Shown here piece by piece: positions 54,211 through 62,206 of a stretch of 64,000 nucleotides of DNA. Source of the DNA: Labilithrix sp. (lineage in GTDB: Bacteria; Myxococcota_A; Polyangia; Polyangiales; Polyangiaceae); NCBI GenBank assembly GCA_019637175.1, contig JAHBWD010000022.1, positions 1 through 64,000 of the forward strand, read 5' to 3'. The first letter of the stretch is position 1, and every line of letters begins with the position of its first letter. The position numbers and the translations under genes were made by a program. The notes under the pieces were generated by a model that was given only the letters and a program-made list of their open reading frames with translations, had not been told where the DNA came from and did not search any database.

Positions 54211-54746
54211 CGTCGCTTGCCGGGCCGCACCGCGACGGTCGCCGTCGTGGCGGCCGGGATCGCGCGGCGCACGGCCTTCGCGCGCGTCGAGGCGTCGATG
54301 GTCTCGATCGGCGTCGTGCCCTTCGAGGGGACGGTCTTGCCGACGACGACCTCGCTCGCCGGGACGCTCTGCGACGGATCGGCGGAGACCGCGCTGATGC
54401 CCAACGCGACCACGCAGAGCGCGAGGCAGCCGCCGAGCGTCATCTTGACCATGCGCGTGAGGCGCGCGCGTCGCTCGGCCACGTGGGGGCCGAGCTTCGC
54501 CGTGAGGATCGGATCGTCCGGGAGCACGAAGCTCTCCCAGGTCGTGCGGAGCGGGCCCAGCGCGGCTGCGCGCTCGACGAGCTCGAAGGCCGACGGATCG
54601 TCGTCGGTCGTCGCGACCTCGACGCTGTCGGCGTGCGTCCGGAGCGCTTCCATCGGCAGCACCTCGATCTCCACGTCCACCGCGACCGCGGTCGGGAGGG
54701 GCGGGGGAGGCTTCGGCTTGACCAGAGACGAGCGAGGAAGACCCAC
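54207..54746 (-). CDS. Single-pass membrane protein of unknown function
   Basis: 179 residues from GTG 54746. A cytoplasmic N-terminal region with PKPPPPLPTAV and an acidic helix, one transmembrane segment (MTLGGCLALCVVALGISAV, about 108-127), then a Thr/Ser-rich periplasmic tail ending in Arg/Lys. No family is recognised. The start is uncertain: upstream codons to GTG 54842 or 54770 have shadow-like composition, and ATG 54653, 31 codons downstream, is also possible. A similar one-helix protein lies at 56138. Confidence 0.5.
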   Translation of the reverse strand: MGLPRSSLVKPKPPPPLPTAVAVDVEIEVLPMEALRTHADSVEVATTDDDPSAFELVERAAALGPLRTTWESFVLPDDPILTAKLGPHVAERRARLTRMVKMTLGGCLALCVVALGISAVSADPSQSVPASEVVVGKTVPSKGTTPIETIDASTRAKAVRRAIPAATTATVAVRPGKRR

Positions 54747-54919
54747 GGCAGTACGTTCAGCAAGCTCCACGCCACGGCGCGAAACGCGGCGCGCCGCGCG
54801 CGACGCCCAAATCCGCCGGCGTTCAGGCGACGGTGTAGGCACGTGCGCAACACGCCGGTGGATCGGCGGTTCGCCAGTTGCGGGCTCCGCCCCTGAGGCG
54901 CCCGCACATCAAGTGCGCG

Positions 54920-56110
54920 TCACTGCGTCTCGGCTTCGACCCACGCCCGGATGCCGTTGATGATCGGATCGTTGTCTGCGAGCGCCCTGATGGGGTGGTT
55001 CGGGTTCGCCTTCCCCGTCGGGTTGAGCAGGATGAGGCTCTGCGCCTTGTTCTGGAAGTTGATCATGTTGCGCGCCTGGCCGCACGCGATCGCGGGATCG
55101 GTGTCTGCGGCCCGGAGATCCATCGCGCGCACGGCGGAGGTCGAGCCCGTGACCGGATCGTCGGCCTGCCCGTGGCAGCCGATGCACGAGCCCGTCCCGA
55201 TGACGCCGCCGTCCGCGACGCCGCCGTCGTTGTCGTCGTCTTCGGTGATCTGGACCGGCATGCGCATCGCGGGCAACGCCTGGCTCGTGAACAGGTTCAG
55301 CGCCGTGCACGCGTTGACCGGCCCGGTGCCCGGCGTCGACTCGAGCCCGGTGAAGACCACCTTCATCTGACCGGTGGGATCCCAGCGCGTGAGGATCATG
55401 CGGCCCGTGAAGAGCTCGACCGCGGTTCCGGCGGGGACGGTGAGCTCGCCCTGGAAGCCGTTGACCGCCGGCTCCGCCTTCACCTTGCCGTTGCGCGGCA
55501 GGATGACGAAGAACGGATCGGTGATCTTCACGTTCGCGTTCTGCGGCGCGAACACGCGGATGGCGCTCAGCGAGATCGTGCCGGCCGCGCCGTCGGTCGC
55601 GAGGAACGTGAGCCGCGCGCCCTCCAGGCCCGGGCCCGCCGCGTTCATGTTGATGCTGTTGTAGCCGGTGACGACGCTGAAGGCGCCGGTGCTCGGGAGC
55701 GGCGGCTGCGGCACCTCCGCGCGAAGCCAGTCAGCGGTGAAGTTGTAGAGGTTGGGGAAGCTCTTGAGCGAAGGCCCCGCGTGGGCCACCTGCGTCAGGA
55801 TGATGCTGTCGCCGACGTCGCGCGTCGCCGGCAGGATCCCCGGGTATTTTTTCGCCGAGATGTAGGGATCGGGGTCGCCGAGCCAGTGCGGCGCCTGCGG
55901 GCCGCGGACGTGGCAGCTCCCGTTCGGCCCGCCGCAGCGGAAGATCAGATCGTTCTGGACCTTCCGGAAGAGGGGCTCGGCGTCCACCGCGCCGTTGCCG
56001 CCGTCTCTCGGGTCGTCTGCGGGATCATCCGAGCAAGCAAGGAACCCAAACGCACCGAGCAACCCGCCGATGGCGACGAAGGCGCCGGCGCGCGCATGCA
56101 AAGCCGTCAT
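54920..56110 (-). CDS. Dihaem cytochrome-like lipoprotein
   Basis: 396 residues. Signal peptide with lipobox FLAC (C26). Two possible haem sites: CGGPNGSCH (C-x6-CH, unusual spacing) near residue 59, with a partner HVRG, and a standard CIGCH near 311. A central beta domain (about 140-260) resembles a copper-type/DUF1929-like fold with no clear metal set. The acidic DDDNDGG stretch precedes the second haem. Probably an outer-membrane electron carrier. ATG has TAGCAT 8 nt upstream. Confidence 0.7.
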   Translation of the reverse strand: MTALHARAGAFVAIGGLLGAFGFLACSDDPADDPRDGGNGAVDAEPLFRKVQNDLIFRCGGPNGSCHVRGPQAPHWLGDPDPYISAKKYPGILPATRDVGDSIILTQVAHAGPSLKSFPNLYNFTADWLRAEVPQPPLPSTGAFSVVTGYNSINMNAAGPGLEGARLTFLATDGAAGTISLSAIRVFAPQNANVKITDPFFVILPRNGKVKAEPAVNGFQGELTVPAGTAVELFTGRMILTRWDPTGQMKVVFTGLESTPGTGPVNACTALNLFTSQALPAMRMPVQITEDDDNDGGVADGGVIGTGSCIGCHGQADDPVTGSTSAVRAMDLRAADTDPAIACGQARNMINFQNKAQSLILLNPTGKANPNHPIRALADNDPIINGIRAWVEAETQ

Positions 56111-56118
56111 GAACGGAG

Positions 56119-56124
56119 ATGCTA
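56119..56124 (-). promoter_or_regulatory. -10-like TAGCAT, leaderless
   Basis: On the minus strand TAGCAT ends 8 nt before the ATG of the dihaem lipoprotein. Confidence 0.4.
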
Positions 56125-56137
56125 ACAGCGGCGAGGG

Positions 56138-56797
56138 TCAGCGCGCGACGGCTTTGGCGCGGACGACCGGGTTTCGGCCGGTGTGCTGGTCGAGGGTGCG
56201 CGTCGCACGCACCTCCGACGCGCCGCTCGCCGCGTCGGCGTCGGCCGCGTCGCCTGCGCTCATCGTGGTCGCGCCCACGACGGCCGCGACCACGAAGACG
56301 CCGAGCCCGATCATCGCGGCGCGCGTGAGGTCCGTGCGATCCCACTGCCAGCACGACCAGAGCGCGAGGACGCGGCGGACGAAGCGCCCCGCCGGGCTCG
56401 CGGGCGCCGCGGTCGGAGCGTCGCCGTCGACGATCTCCGCGGTGCCGGCCCAGAGCTCCTTCATCTCCTCGACCGAGTGGCGCACGGAGTGGCGGAAGTG
56501 CGCCGACAGCACCCGTGCGCGCGTGGAGAGGCGCGCGTCGGCGCTCGCCGGCGGGAGCGGGAAGGCGAGGGGCGTCACGCACTGCGTGGAGCCCGCGAGG
56601 TCGTTGACGAAGATGGGGCCGCTCGCGGGCGCGGGCTCCTCGAGCTCGCGCGCGCTGACCGTGTCGGCGAACGCGAAGTCTTGCACCTGGACGGGCGCGC
56701 GGACGGAGACGGGAGGAGGGACGATGGGCTCGAGCACGTCGGCGAGCCCGCCGAGCTCGCTCCGCGCGCTCGCGGGCGGCGCTTCACGTCGCGACAT
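56138..56797 (-). CDS. Single-pass membrane protein of unknown function
   Basis: 219 residues from ATG 56797, which has AGGAG 9 nt upstream. A long soluble N-terminal part (to about 155) includes FAFADTVSARELEEPAPAS and an Arg/His-rich helix; then RTDLTRAAMIGLGVFVVAAVVG is a single transmembrane segment, and a short Asp/Ala-rich tail follows. No domain is recognised. GTG 56905 and ATG 56872 in the same frame have poorer codon use. The gene at 54207 has a similar plan (soluble, one helix, short tail), possibly related by function. Confidence 0.5.
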   Translation of the reverse strand: MSRREAPPASARSELGGLADVLEPIVPPPVSVRAPVQVQDFAFADTVSARELEEPAPASGPIFVNDLAGSTQCVTPLAFPLPPASADARLSTRARVLSAHFRHSVRHSVEEMKELWAGTAEIVDGDAPTAAPASPAGRFVRRVLALWSCWQWDRTDLTRAAMIGLGVFVVAAVVGATTMSAGDAADADAASGASEVRATRTLDQHTGRNPVVRAKAVAR

Positions 56798-57141
56798 GCG
56801 CGACGTCTCCTGATCGAGATCGTCGTCGCCGTGAGGCGTGATCGTCGACGGGCGGGGCAACGGCCGAAGCATCCAAGGAAGACGCACGAGCAAAGCCCGC
56901 GCCACGCGCGCAGAGGCTTCCCAGCGCTCGCGCCGGCGGGCGCTCTCGGTATGCGCGCTACGATTGCCGGTTGCATGGAAAGCATCATTGTTTCAGCGCC
57001 CAACAGCGAGCGCACGCTGATGGTCTTTCCGTCACCCAGCGACGATGGATCGGCGGGATCGACCCGCCCGCGACGCTTCGCAGAAAAAGCTGCTCATCCC
57101 CGCACTTTAGCGAGGAGTCTCTGAGGCGGCACACACGCTGC

Positions 57142-57147
57142 TAGGAG
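57142..57147 (+). promoter_or_regulatory. Extended -10 TGC-TAGGAG, leaderless
   Basis: TAGGAG ends 6 nt before GTG 57154. AGGAGGAG in the same stretch could instead serve as a Shine-Dalgarno, so the sequence may do either or both. Confidence 0.35.
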
Positions 57148-57153
57148 GAGCGC

Positions 57154-58074
57154 GTGACCGGCGTGCGCGACAGGTGGCTGCGCAGCGCGGGCGCGTGGGC
57201 TTCGCTGCTCGGCGTCCATGCGTGCGCATGCAGCGCGCCGGCGACGGAGTCGTCGCTGCGCGGCGAGATGAACGCCGTCTCGGTTCGATCCGCGTCGTAC
57301 GACGTGAAGACCGACGAGGTGAAGGCGCGCCGCGGCGAGACGCCGAAAGAGGGCCGTCGCGACGAGCTGCGCGGTCGATGTCCGCGCACGATGGTCGACA
57401 TCGAAGGTCGCTTCTGCATCGACAAGTACGAAGCGAGCCTCGTCGAGGTGCTCCCGAGCGGCGAAGAGCGCGCGCGCTCGCCGTTCGGCGCCGTGGACGG
57501 CGCCGCCGACGTCCGCGTGCGCGCGGTCAGCGAGCCGAACGTCTTTCCTCAGGGCTACATCAGCGCGGTGCAGGCCTCGCGCGCGTGCGCGGCGTCGGGT
57601 AAGCGCCTCTGCAAAGTGAGCGAGTGGACCAAGGCCTGCCGCGGCCCCGACCCCAAGGCTTACGGCTACGGCGCGCGTCGCGAGCCGGGGCGATGCAACG
57701 ACAGGGGAAAGAACCCCGTGCTCAGCCTGTTCGGCCGCGGGCGCTGGAACTGGAACACGATGAACCAGCCGCAGCTCAACCAGCTCGAGGGCACGCTCGC
57801 GCGGACGGGCGCGCACGAGGGCTGCACCAACGGCTACGGCGTCTTCGACATGGTGGGCAACCTGCACGAGTGGGTCGCCGATCCGCGCGGCACGTTCTAC
57901 GGCGGCTACTACCAGGACGTCGCGAGCGTCGGTCACGGCGAAGGCTGCGGCTACCTCACGACGGCGCACGAGGCTCGCTATCACGACTACTCGACGGGCT
58001 TTCGCTGCTGCGCCGACGTGGCCGGAGCGGCGCCGCCGCCGCCGCCGGCGAAGACGCGCCGCACGCGCCGCTGA
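57154..58074 (+). CDS. Exported FGE-sulfatase (SUMF1) domain protein
   Basis: 306 residues. The N-terminus has a signal-like stretch ending near CACSAPA, possibly a lipoprotein. The formylglycine-generating-enzyme-like domain spans about 75-290: DIEGRFCIDKYEAS, GYISAVQASRACAASGKRLCKVSEWTKAC, NGYGVFDMVGNLHEWV and the final STGFRCC. True FGEs carry two copper-binding Cys near the C-terminus; here CC at the end fits only partly. No sulfatase gene is adjacent, so it may be a sugar- or ligand-binding member. PilZ genes follow. Confidence 0.8.
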   Translation: MTGVRDRWLRSAGAWASLLGVHACACSAPATESSLRGEMNAVSVRSASYDVKTDEVKARRGETPKEGRRDELRGRCPRTMVDIEGRFCIDKYEASLVEVLPSGEERARSPFGAVDGAADVRVRAVSEPNVFPQGYISAVQASRACAASGKRLCKVSEWTKACRGPDPKAYGYGARREPGRCNDRGKNPVLSLFGRGRWNWNTMNQPQLNQLEGTLARTGAHEGCTNGYGVFDMVGNLHEWVADPRGTFYGGYYQDVASVGHGEGCGYLTTAHEARYHDYSTGFRCCADVAGAAPPPPPAKTRRTRR

Positions 58075-58111
58075 ACCGCCGCGTTCTTGGCCCACATGTC
58101 GCCCGACTCAC

Positions 58112-58117
58112 TACGAT
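58112..58117 (+). promoter_or_regulatory. -10-like hexamer TACGAT
   Basis: TACGAT ends 7 nt before ATG 58125. Confidence 0.35.
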
Positions 58118-58124
58118 CGTGGGC

Positions 58125-58577
58125 ATGCAGCAAGGCTCTCCCCACGTCACCCACGCGTCCGGGCTTCGATTCATCCGTCGAAACGATCGCCGCGAGGTGC
58201 GCAAGGCGGTCGCGCTCGGCTGTCAGGTGATCCGCGAGCGAGACTTCCGGATCATCGCGACGCAGGCGCTCGATCTCTCTCCCGACGGGATGCTCGTCAG
58301 GACCACGAGCTTCGTCGAGCCGGGGGAGAACATGCTCGTGTGCTTCAAGGCCACGAGCCTCGGGCTCTGGTTCGACAGCGAGGCCAGCGTCGCGCGGGTC
58401 ATCCAGGGACGCCGCACCGAAGACAAAGGCGGCGTGGCCCTCGGGCTGTCGTTCTCGACGCTCGACCGGGTCAAGCGCTTGATCCTGCGCGGCCACTTGC
58501 GGCGGATCCCGCCGCCGCTGCCGCGCCGCGCGCAGCGCATCGACTGGACCGCCACCGTCCGGAGCCTCTCCACATGA
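58125..58577 (+). CDS. PilZ-domain protein 1
   Basis: 150 residues, mostly one PilZ domain, a c-di-GMP receptor. RRNDRREVRKAV holds the RxxxR motif and DLSPDGM the (D/N)xSxxG motif, so the ligand site looks intact. The tail (RRIPPPLPRRAQR) is basic. Its TGA overlaps the ATG of the next PilZ gene (ATGA). No PilT/PilB or flagellar gene is near, so the output is unknown. Confidence 0.85.
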   Translation: MQQGSPHVTHASGLRFIRRNDRREVRKAVALGCQVIRERDFRIIATQALDLSPDGMLVRTTSFVEPGENMLVCFKATSLGLWFDSEASVARVIQGRRTEDKGGVALGLSFSTLDRVKRLILRGHLRRIPPPLPRRAQRIDWTATVRSLST

Positions 58578-59203
58578 ACCTCGCGCTTCCTGTCTCGCCC
58601 GCGCCTTCTGCCTTCGTCCACGGCGGCGTTCGTCCGTCGCGTCGCATCGCGACGCGACGTGAGGTGCTCCTGCCTTGTCAGGCGGTCCGAGAGCGCGATT
58701 TCAAGCTGCTCGCGGATCGCACGCTCGACGTCTCCGTCGACGGGCTGCTCCTCCCGGTCAACGAGCACATCCTGACGGGGGAGACGCTCATCGTCTCGTT
58801 CCCGATCCCGGGGACGTGGATCGACGCGGAGGCGACCGTCACGCGCGTCGTCCACGGCCGGCGCCCCGGCGACGACGGGCTCGCGATCGGCGTGCTCTTC
58901 GACGTCATCAGCCCCGCGTCGCGGGCCGCGCTCGCGGGCTTCCTCCACGGACGGCCTCCGCCGCTTCCGCGTCGTGGTCCCCTCGCGCGCATGCGCCGCG
59001 GCGCCGAGGCGCCTCGTCTCGCCGACGAGCTGACGATGGACCTCCTCGTCGGGCCGGAGCAGCTCGCGTCGCTCGACGACATCGAGGACCTCATGGAAGA
59101 GGAGTCGGCGCTGCCCGCGCTCAGCGCGGAAGAGCAGGACGCCCTCGGGATCTTGAGAGAGGTCGCTGCGGCCTGGAAGCGGCTCGTCGTTTCGAACGAC
59201 TGA
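58574..59203 (+). CDS. PilZ-domain protein 2 with acidic tail
   Basis: 209 residues. A PilZ domain with RRIATRREVLLPC and DVSVDGLLLP, about 35% alike to its neighbour by eye, so the two look like a tandem duplication. Unlike the first, it has a further 75 residues with DIEDLMEEESALPALSAEE, probably a helical interaction tail. Coupled to PilZ 1. Confidence 0.82.
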   Translation: MNLALPVSPAPSAFVHGGVRPSRRIATRREVLLPCQAVRERDFKLLADRTLDVSVDGLLLPVNEHILTGETLIVSFPIPGTWIDAEATVTRVVHGRRPGDDGLAIGVLFDVISPASRAALAGFLHGRPPPLPRRGPLARMRRGAEAPRLADELTMDLLVGPEQLASLDDIEDLMEEESALPALSAEEQDALGILREVAAAWKRLVVSND

Positions 59204-59206
59204 CGA

Positions 59207-59212
59207 TACGCT
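59207..59212 (+). promoter_or_regulatory. -10-like hexamer TACGCT
   Basis: TACGCT ends 8 nt before ATG 59221. Confidence 0.35.
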
Positions 59213-59220
59213 GCTCCTCG

Positions 59221-59631
59221 ATGTCCGAGGACGGCAAGAAGCGGCTCAAGGATCTCGCCAAGCAGGTTCGGGAGAAGGTCGCCCAGACGGGCGCGCCCGT
59301 GCTGCATCAGCGCGGGCTGGAGCTCCTCGAGGATCTCGCGAAGGACCTCACGGGCCCCGACGGGATGCCGGGGCTCCAGCTCTACCGCGACTCGCCGGCG
59401 AAGATCCGCCTCCAGCGGGCGCTGCGCAACGCCGAGATCACCGTCGAGTGGCAGCGCGAGATCGGTGCGCTCGGGCTCACGTGTCAGAAGCACGGCGAGC
59501 CCAAGACGTTCGTGCGATACGTCTGGGACGAATCGCTCTCGCGCTGGCGCAAGCTCGACGGCGGCGGTGAGATCTACGAAGACGTCACCGCCGCGCTCGT
59601 CGAGTGCCTCTATCCCGAGGCGAAGAGCTAG
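59221..59631 (+). CDS. Small soluble protein, unknown function
   Basis: 136 residues, no signal or membrane segment. The N-terminal third is a charged amphipathic helix (KKRLKDLAKQVREKVAQTG) and the remainder mixes strands with Trp/Tyr-rich stretches (VRYVWDESLSRWRKLDGG). No family recognised. It follows PilZ 2 by 17 nt and may belong to that operon. Confidence 0.55.
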   Translation: MSEDGKKRLKDLAKQVREKVAQTGAPVLHQRGLELLEDLAKDLTGPDGMPGLQLYRDSPAKIRLQRALRNAEITVEWQREIGALGLTCQKHGEPKTFVRYVWDESLSRWRKLDGGGEIYEDVTAALVECLYPEAKS

Positions 59632-59644
59632 AGCGTCGCGCCGC

Positions 59645-61024
59645 TCAGCGCAGGACCGGCGGGCTGCCGCCGCCGCCGCCGCCGCTCACCGAGCCGCCGT
59701 AGTCGATCGTGTTGTCGAGCCGCCAGGAGCCGCCGCAGCCGACGCCCACGCAGCCGATGAGCTCGATCGGGCACTCCGTCGGGTTGTCCTTCGGACCCTC
59801 GCAGACCTCTTCGTCGGCGTCGCCCGAGCTGCCGCCCGCGCCGCCGCCGGACGGACCCGACTGCGTGCCGTCGCTGCTGCCCGTGCTCGAGCCGCCGCCG
59901 GTTCCGCCGCCGCCGCCCTTGCCGTCGCCGCCGCCGGTTCCGCCGCCGCCGCCGGTTCCGCCGCCGGTCGTGCCGTCGCTGTCGCCGGTGCTCGAGCCGC
60001 CGCCCTTTCCGCCGCCGCCGCCCTTGCCGTCGCCGCCGCCGGTGGCGCCGTCGTTGTCGCCCGTGCTGCTGCCGTCGCTGCTGCCGCCGCCGCCGCCGCT
60101 GCAGTCACCGCTGCAGCTGCCGCCGCCGTCGTCGCACTTGCCGTCACCGGAGCCGCCGCCGCCGCCGCCGCTGCTGTCGTCGTCGTCTCCGCCTTCGGAG
60201 CCGTCGTTGTCGCCCTTGCTGCTCCCGCCCTTGCCGCCGTCGGACGTGGTGCTCCCGCCGCCCGCGCCGCCGTCCTTGTTGCAGCCCGGCTTCGGCTTGG
60301 GCGCGCCGTAGGTGCGGACGCTCAGCGACTTGCCGCCGCCGCACGCGACCTTGGGCGAGAGCCACTTGATGAGCCCGTCGACGCGCGCGATGTGCACCTT
60401 CGTCGTCTGCATGCCGCGGCCGGTCACGAGGCCGACGATCTCGCCGTCTGCGTTGACCACCGCGCCGCCGGTGTCGACGGTCTCGCTCTTCGGCATGTCC
60501 GCGAGGTACGCGTGCGGGAACCACTTGTAGTTCTCGAGCACCGCGCCCACCGTTTCGAACTTGGTGCCCGCGTGGCGCACGCGCATCGTCTGCGTGCCGC
60601 TCTTCTGCTTGTTCGTCGCGAGCTTCGGATACGCCGCGAGGTTGATCGGCTTGTCGAGGTAGATGACGCCGACGTCGTGCTTGCGCGGGTGCGACTTGAG
60701 GCTGTTGTACGTCATCCAGTCGTACGTGAGCCCGCGCACGCCCGTCGCGGTCGCCTTTCCGTCTTGCGTCGCGACCGTCCACTTCCCCCGGCCCGCGATG
60801 AGGTGACCGGACGTCAGGACGACGCGCGGAGCGATCAGGATGCCCGCGCCCTCGCCGAGCCGCGAGCCGTTCTCGTCGTGGACGACGATCTGGACGTTCG
60901 CCGACTCGATCGCCTGGAGCGCCGTGCCGAGGTTGTCTTGGTCGGGAGAGCCGCAAGCGGCGATGAGCCCGAGGGAGCTGATGAGAACCGCCGCGCTCGC
61001 TGCTCCGATAACTCGCTTGATCAT
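59645..61024 (-). CDS. Trypsin-fold lipoprotein with Thr in place of catalytic Ser and a Gly-rich tail
   Basis: 459 residues. Signal peptide with lipobox IAAC (about C26). The chymotrypsin-like domain (about 35-225) keeps H74 (LTSGHLI, normally TAAHC) and D117 (KHDVGVIYLD), but the serine motif GDSGGP reads VDTGGA, with T185 at the catalytic position. It may be inactive, a binding protein, or an unusual Thr enzyme. The last 180 residues are Gly/Ser/Asp-rich repeats with a Cys-rich end (CPIELIGCVGVGCGG). ATG 61024 has GGAGG 10 nt upstream; GTG 61030 is possible. Confidence 0.8.
   Translation of the reverse strand: MIKRVIGAASAAVLISSLGLIAACGSPDQDNLGTALQAIESANVQIVVHDENGSRLGEGAGILIAPRVVLTSGHLIAGRGKWTVATQDGKATATGVRGLTYDWMTYNSLKSHPRKHDVGVIYLDKPINLAAYPKLATNKQKSGTQTMRVRHAGTKFETVGAVLENYKWFPHAYLADMPKSETVDTGGAVVNADGEIVGLVTGRGMQTTKVHIARVDGLIKWLSPKVACGGGKSLSVRTYGAPKPKPGCNKDGGAGGGSTTSDGGKGGSSKGDNDGSEGGDDDDSSGGGGGGSGDGKCDDGGGSCSGDCSGGGGGSSDGSSTGDNDGATGGGDGKGGGGGKGGGSSTGDSDGTTGGGTGGGGGTGGGDGKGGGGGTGGGSSTGSSDGTQSGPSGGGAGGSSGDADEEVCEGPKDNPTECPIELIGCVGVGCGGSWRLDNTIDYGGSVSGGGGGGSPPVLR
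59820..60270. repeat. Low-complexity Gly/Ser-coding repeats
   Basis: GGC/GCC-rich imperfect direct repeats within the trypsin-fold gene. The encoded unit is close to GGGDGKGGGGGKGGGSSTGD and occurs about three times. It is prone to slippage, so its length may vary between strains. Confidence 0.7.
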
Positions 61025-61410
61025 GGCCACTGAACCTCCAAGGCTGCTGCGTCAGGCGTTGCGGCGGTACGATTTCCAGTGATGGCGCGCCTTTGCGCCG
61101 TGACTGGCTCGCCCCGTGAGCGTCGAACCTCAGGTGCACGTGCAGGGCCAACACGATCACACCGGGTTTTTGGGGGTGTTCGCGGGCGATCCAGCTTCTG
61201 GGTTGTGCACGTGCTGCGTGCATCAGACCTCATGCTGGATCGAGCTTTCACCGCCTCCGGCTCACCACCGGGAACGCGTGCAACCCCGCTGCGTTACGGG
61301 CTCGCGGCACAACTCCAGTGACGGCGTTCCCGCCGGTGCCATGTCCTTGGATTTCGCGGTGGGAGAAAACCTCTGGAAGCGCTCGGGTGCGGTGGCGTTG
61401 AACGTGCAGC
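61025..61410. other. 386-bp intergenic region between two lipoprotein genes
   Basis: No convincing gene. TTTCCAGTGATGGCG (61073-61087) and ACTCCAGTGACGGCG (61313-61327) are near-identical (12 of 15) and could be paired regulator sites. The region is divergent and should contain promoters for both flanking genes, but no clear match is seen. Confidence 0.4.
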
Positions 61411-62172
61411 ATGCATCCGTCCATGCTGAAGGCTTTCGCTACTTCGACCCTCGCGCTCGCCACGTGCGCGGTGGTCTTCGTCGCCTGCTCCGACAAGAAC
61501 GAGAGCGAGTTCCAAGACCAGCCGCCTCTCTTCGACGGCGGCCCCGATCAGATCAGCGCGCTCGTCCCCGACAGCAACCTGCCCGACGGCAAGGAGGCGG
61601 GCCCGGAGTCGTGCCCGCCCGCGATCCCCTCCGACTTCAACCCGACGTGGACGGCGCCGACGAAGAGCGCCGCGTGCTCGACCGAGCAGCTCGGCGAGTA
61701 CTTCGACAACTGCATCGCCGATCCGTCGAAGACGGAGCCCTCGGGCGAGTGCGCGACGTGGAAGGCCGCGGCGGCCAACGACGCGTGCGGGAAGTGCGCC
61801 GAGGCGGCCGACAACACCGGGCCCATCCAGTGGTACCAGAGCCGGACGTTCTTCACGCTCAACGTCGCCGGTTGCATCTCCCTCACGCAACCGCCTGGAG
61901 GAGGCTGCGCCGAGGCGTACAACGCGGCGGTGCAGTGCTCGCGCGAGTCGTGCAACTTCTGCTTCGGGCTCGGCGGCACCTTCGATCAGTTCCGCACCTG
62001 TCAGGGACAGGTGCAGACGCAGGGCATCTGCAAGAGCTACGAGACCGCGCAGTCGTCGGCGTGCCCCAGCCTCACGTCGAGCACCTCGCCGTCGCTGCCG
62101 TGCTTCAAGACGTCGGCCGAGAGCGCGCAGGCGCACTTCACGCGCGTCGTCGGGATCTTCTGCGGCCCGTGA
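61411..62172 (+). CDS. Cys-rich lipoprotein
   Basis: 253 residues. Signal peptide ending VFVAC (C26) and a mature protein with over a dozen Cys, several in CxxC or CxxxC spacing (CGKC, CNFC, CPPAI), so disulfide-bonded outside the cell. Related-looking Cys-rich exoproteins are common in Polyangiales genomes; the function is unknown. ATG 61423 is an alternative start. It converges with fabH through an inverted repeat. Confidence 0.6.
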   Translation: MHPSMLKAFATSTLALATCAVVFVACSDKNESEFQDQPPLFDGGPDQISALVPDSNLPDGKEAGPESCPPAIPSDFNPTWTAPTKSAACSTEQLGEYFDNCIADPSKTEPSGECATWKAAAANDACGKCAEAADNTGPIQWYQSRTFFTLNVAGCISLTQPPGGGCAEAYNAAVQCSRESCNFCFGLGGTFDQFRTCQGQVQTQGICKSYETAQSSACPSLTSSTSPSLPCFKTSAESAQAHFTRVVGIFCGP

Positions 62173-62206
62173 GCGATCGCCTGCGATCGCGGCGGGAGGC
62201 GCTCAC
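62169..62206. terminator. Nested inverted repeats between convergent genes
   Basis: GTGAGCG (62169-62175) and CGCTCAC (62200-62206) pair over 24 nt, and within them GCGATCGC-CT-GCGATCGC forms an inner stem. Both stops are in the outer stem. No T-tract. Confidence 0.5.

Noticed and set aside
56798..56905. GTG 56905 or ATG 56872 as start of the membrane protein
   Set aside because: Upstream codons are atypical and ATG 56797 has AGGAG at a good distance.
59709..60311. A 200-codon Pro-rich frame on the plus strand
   Set aside because: It is the reverse reading of the Gly-rich tail of the trypsin-fold gene.
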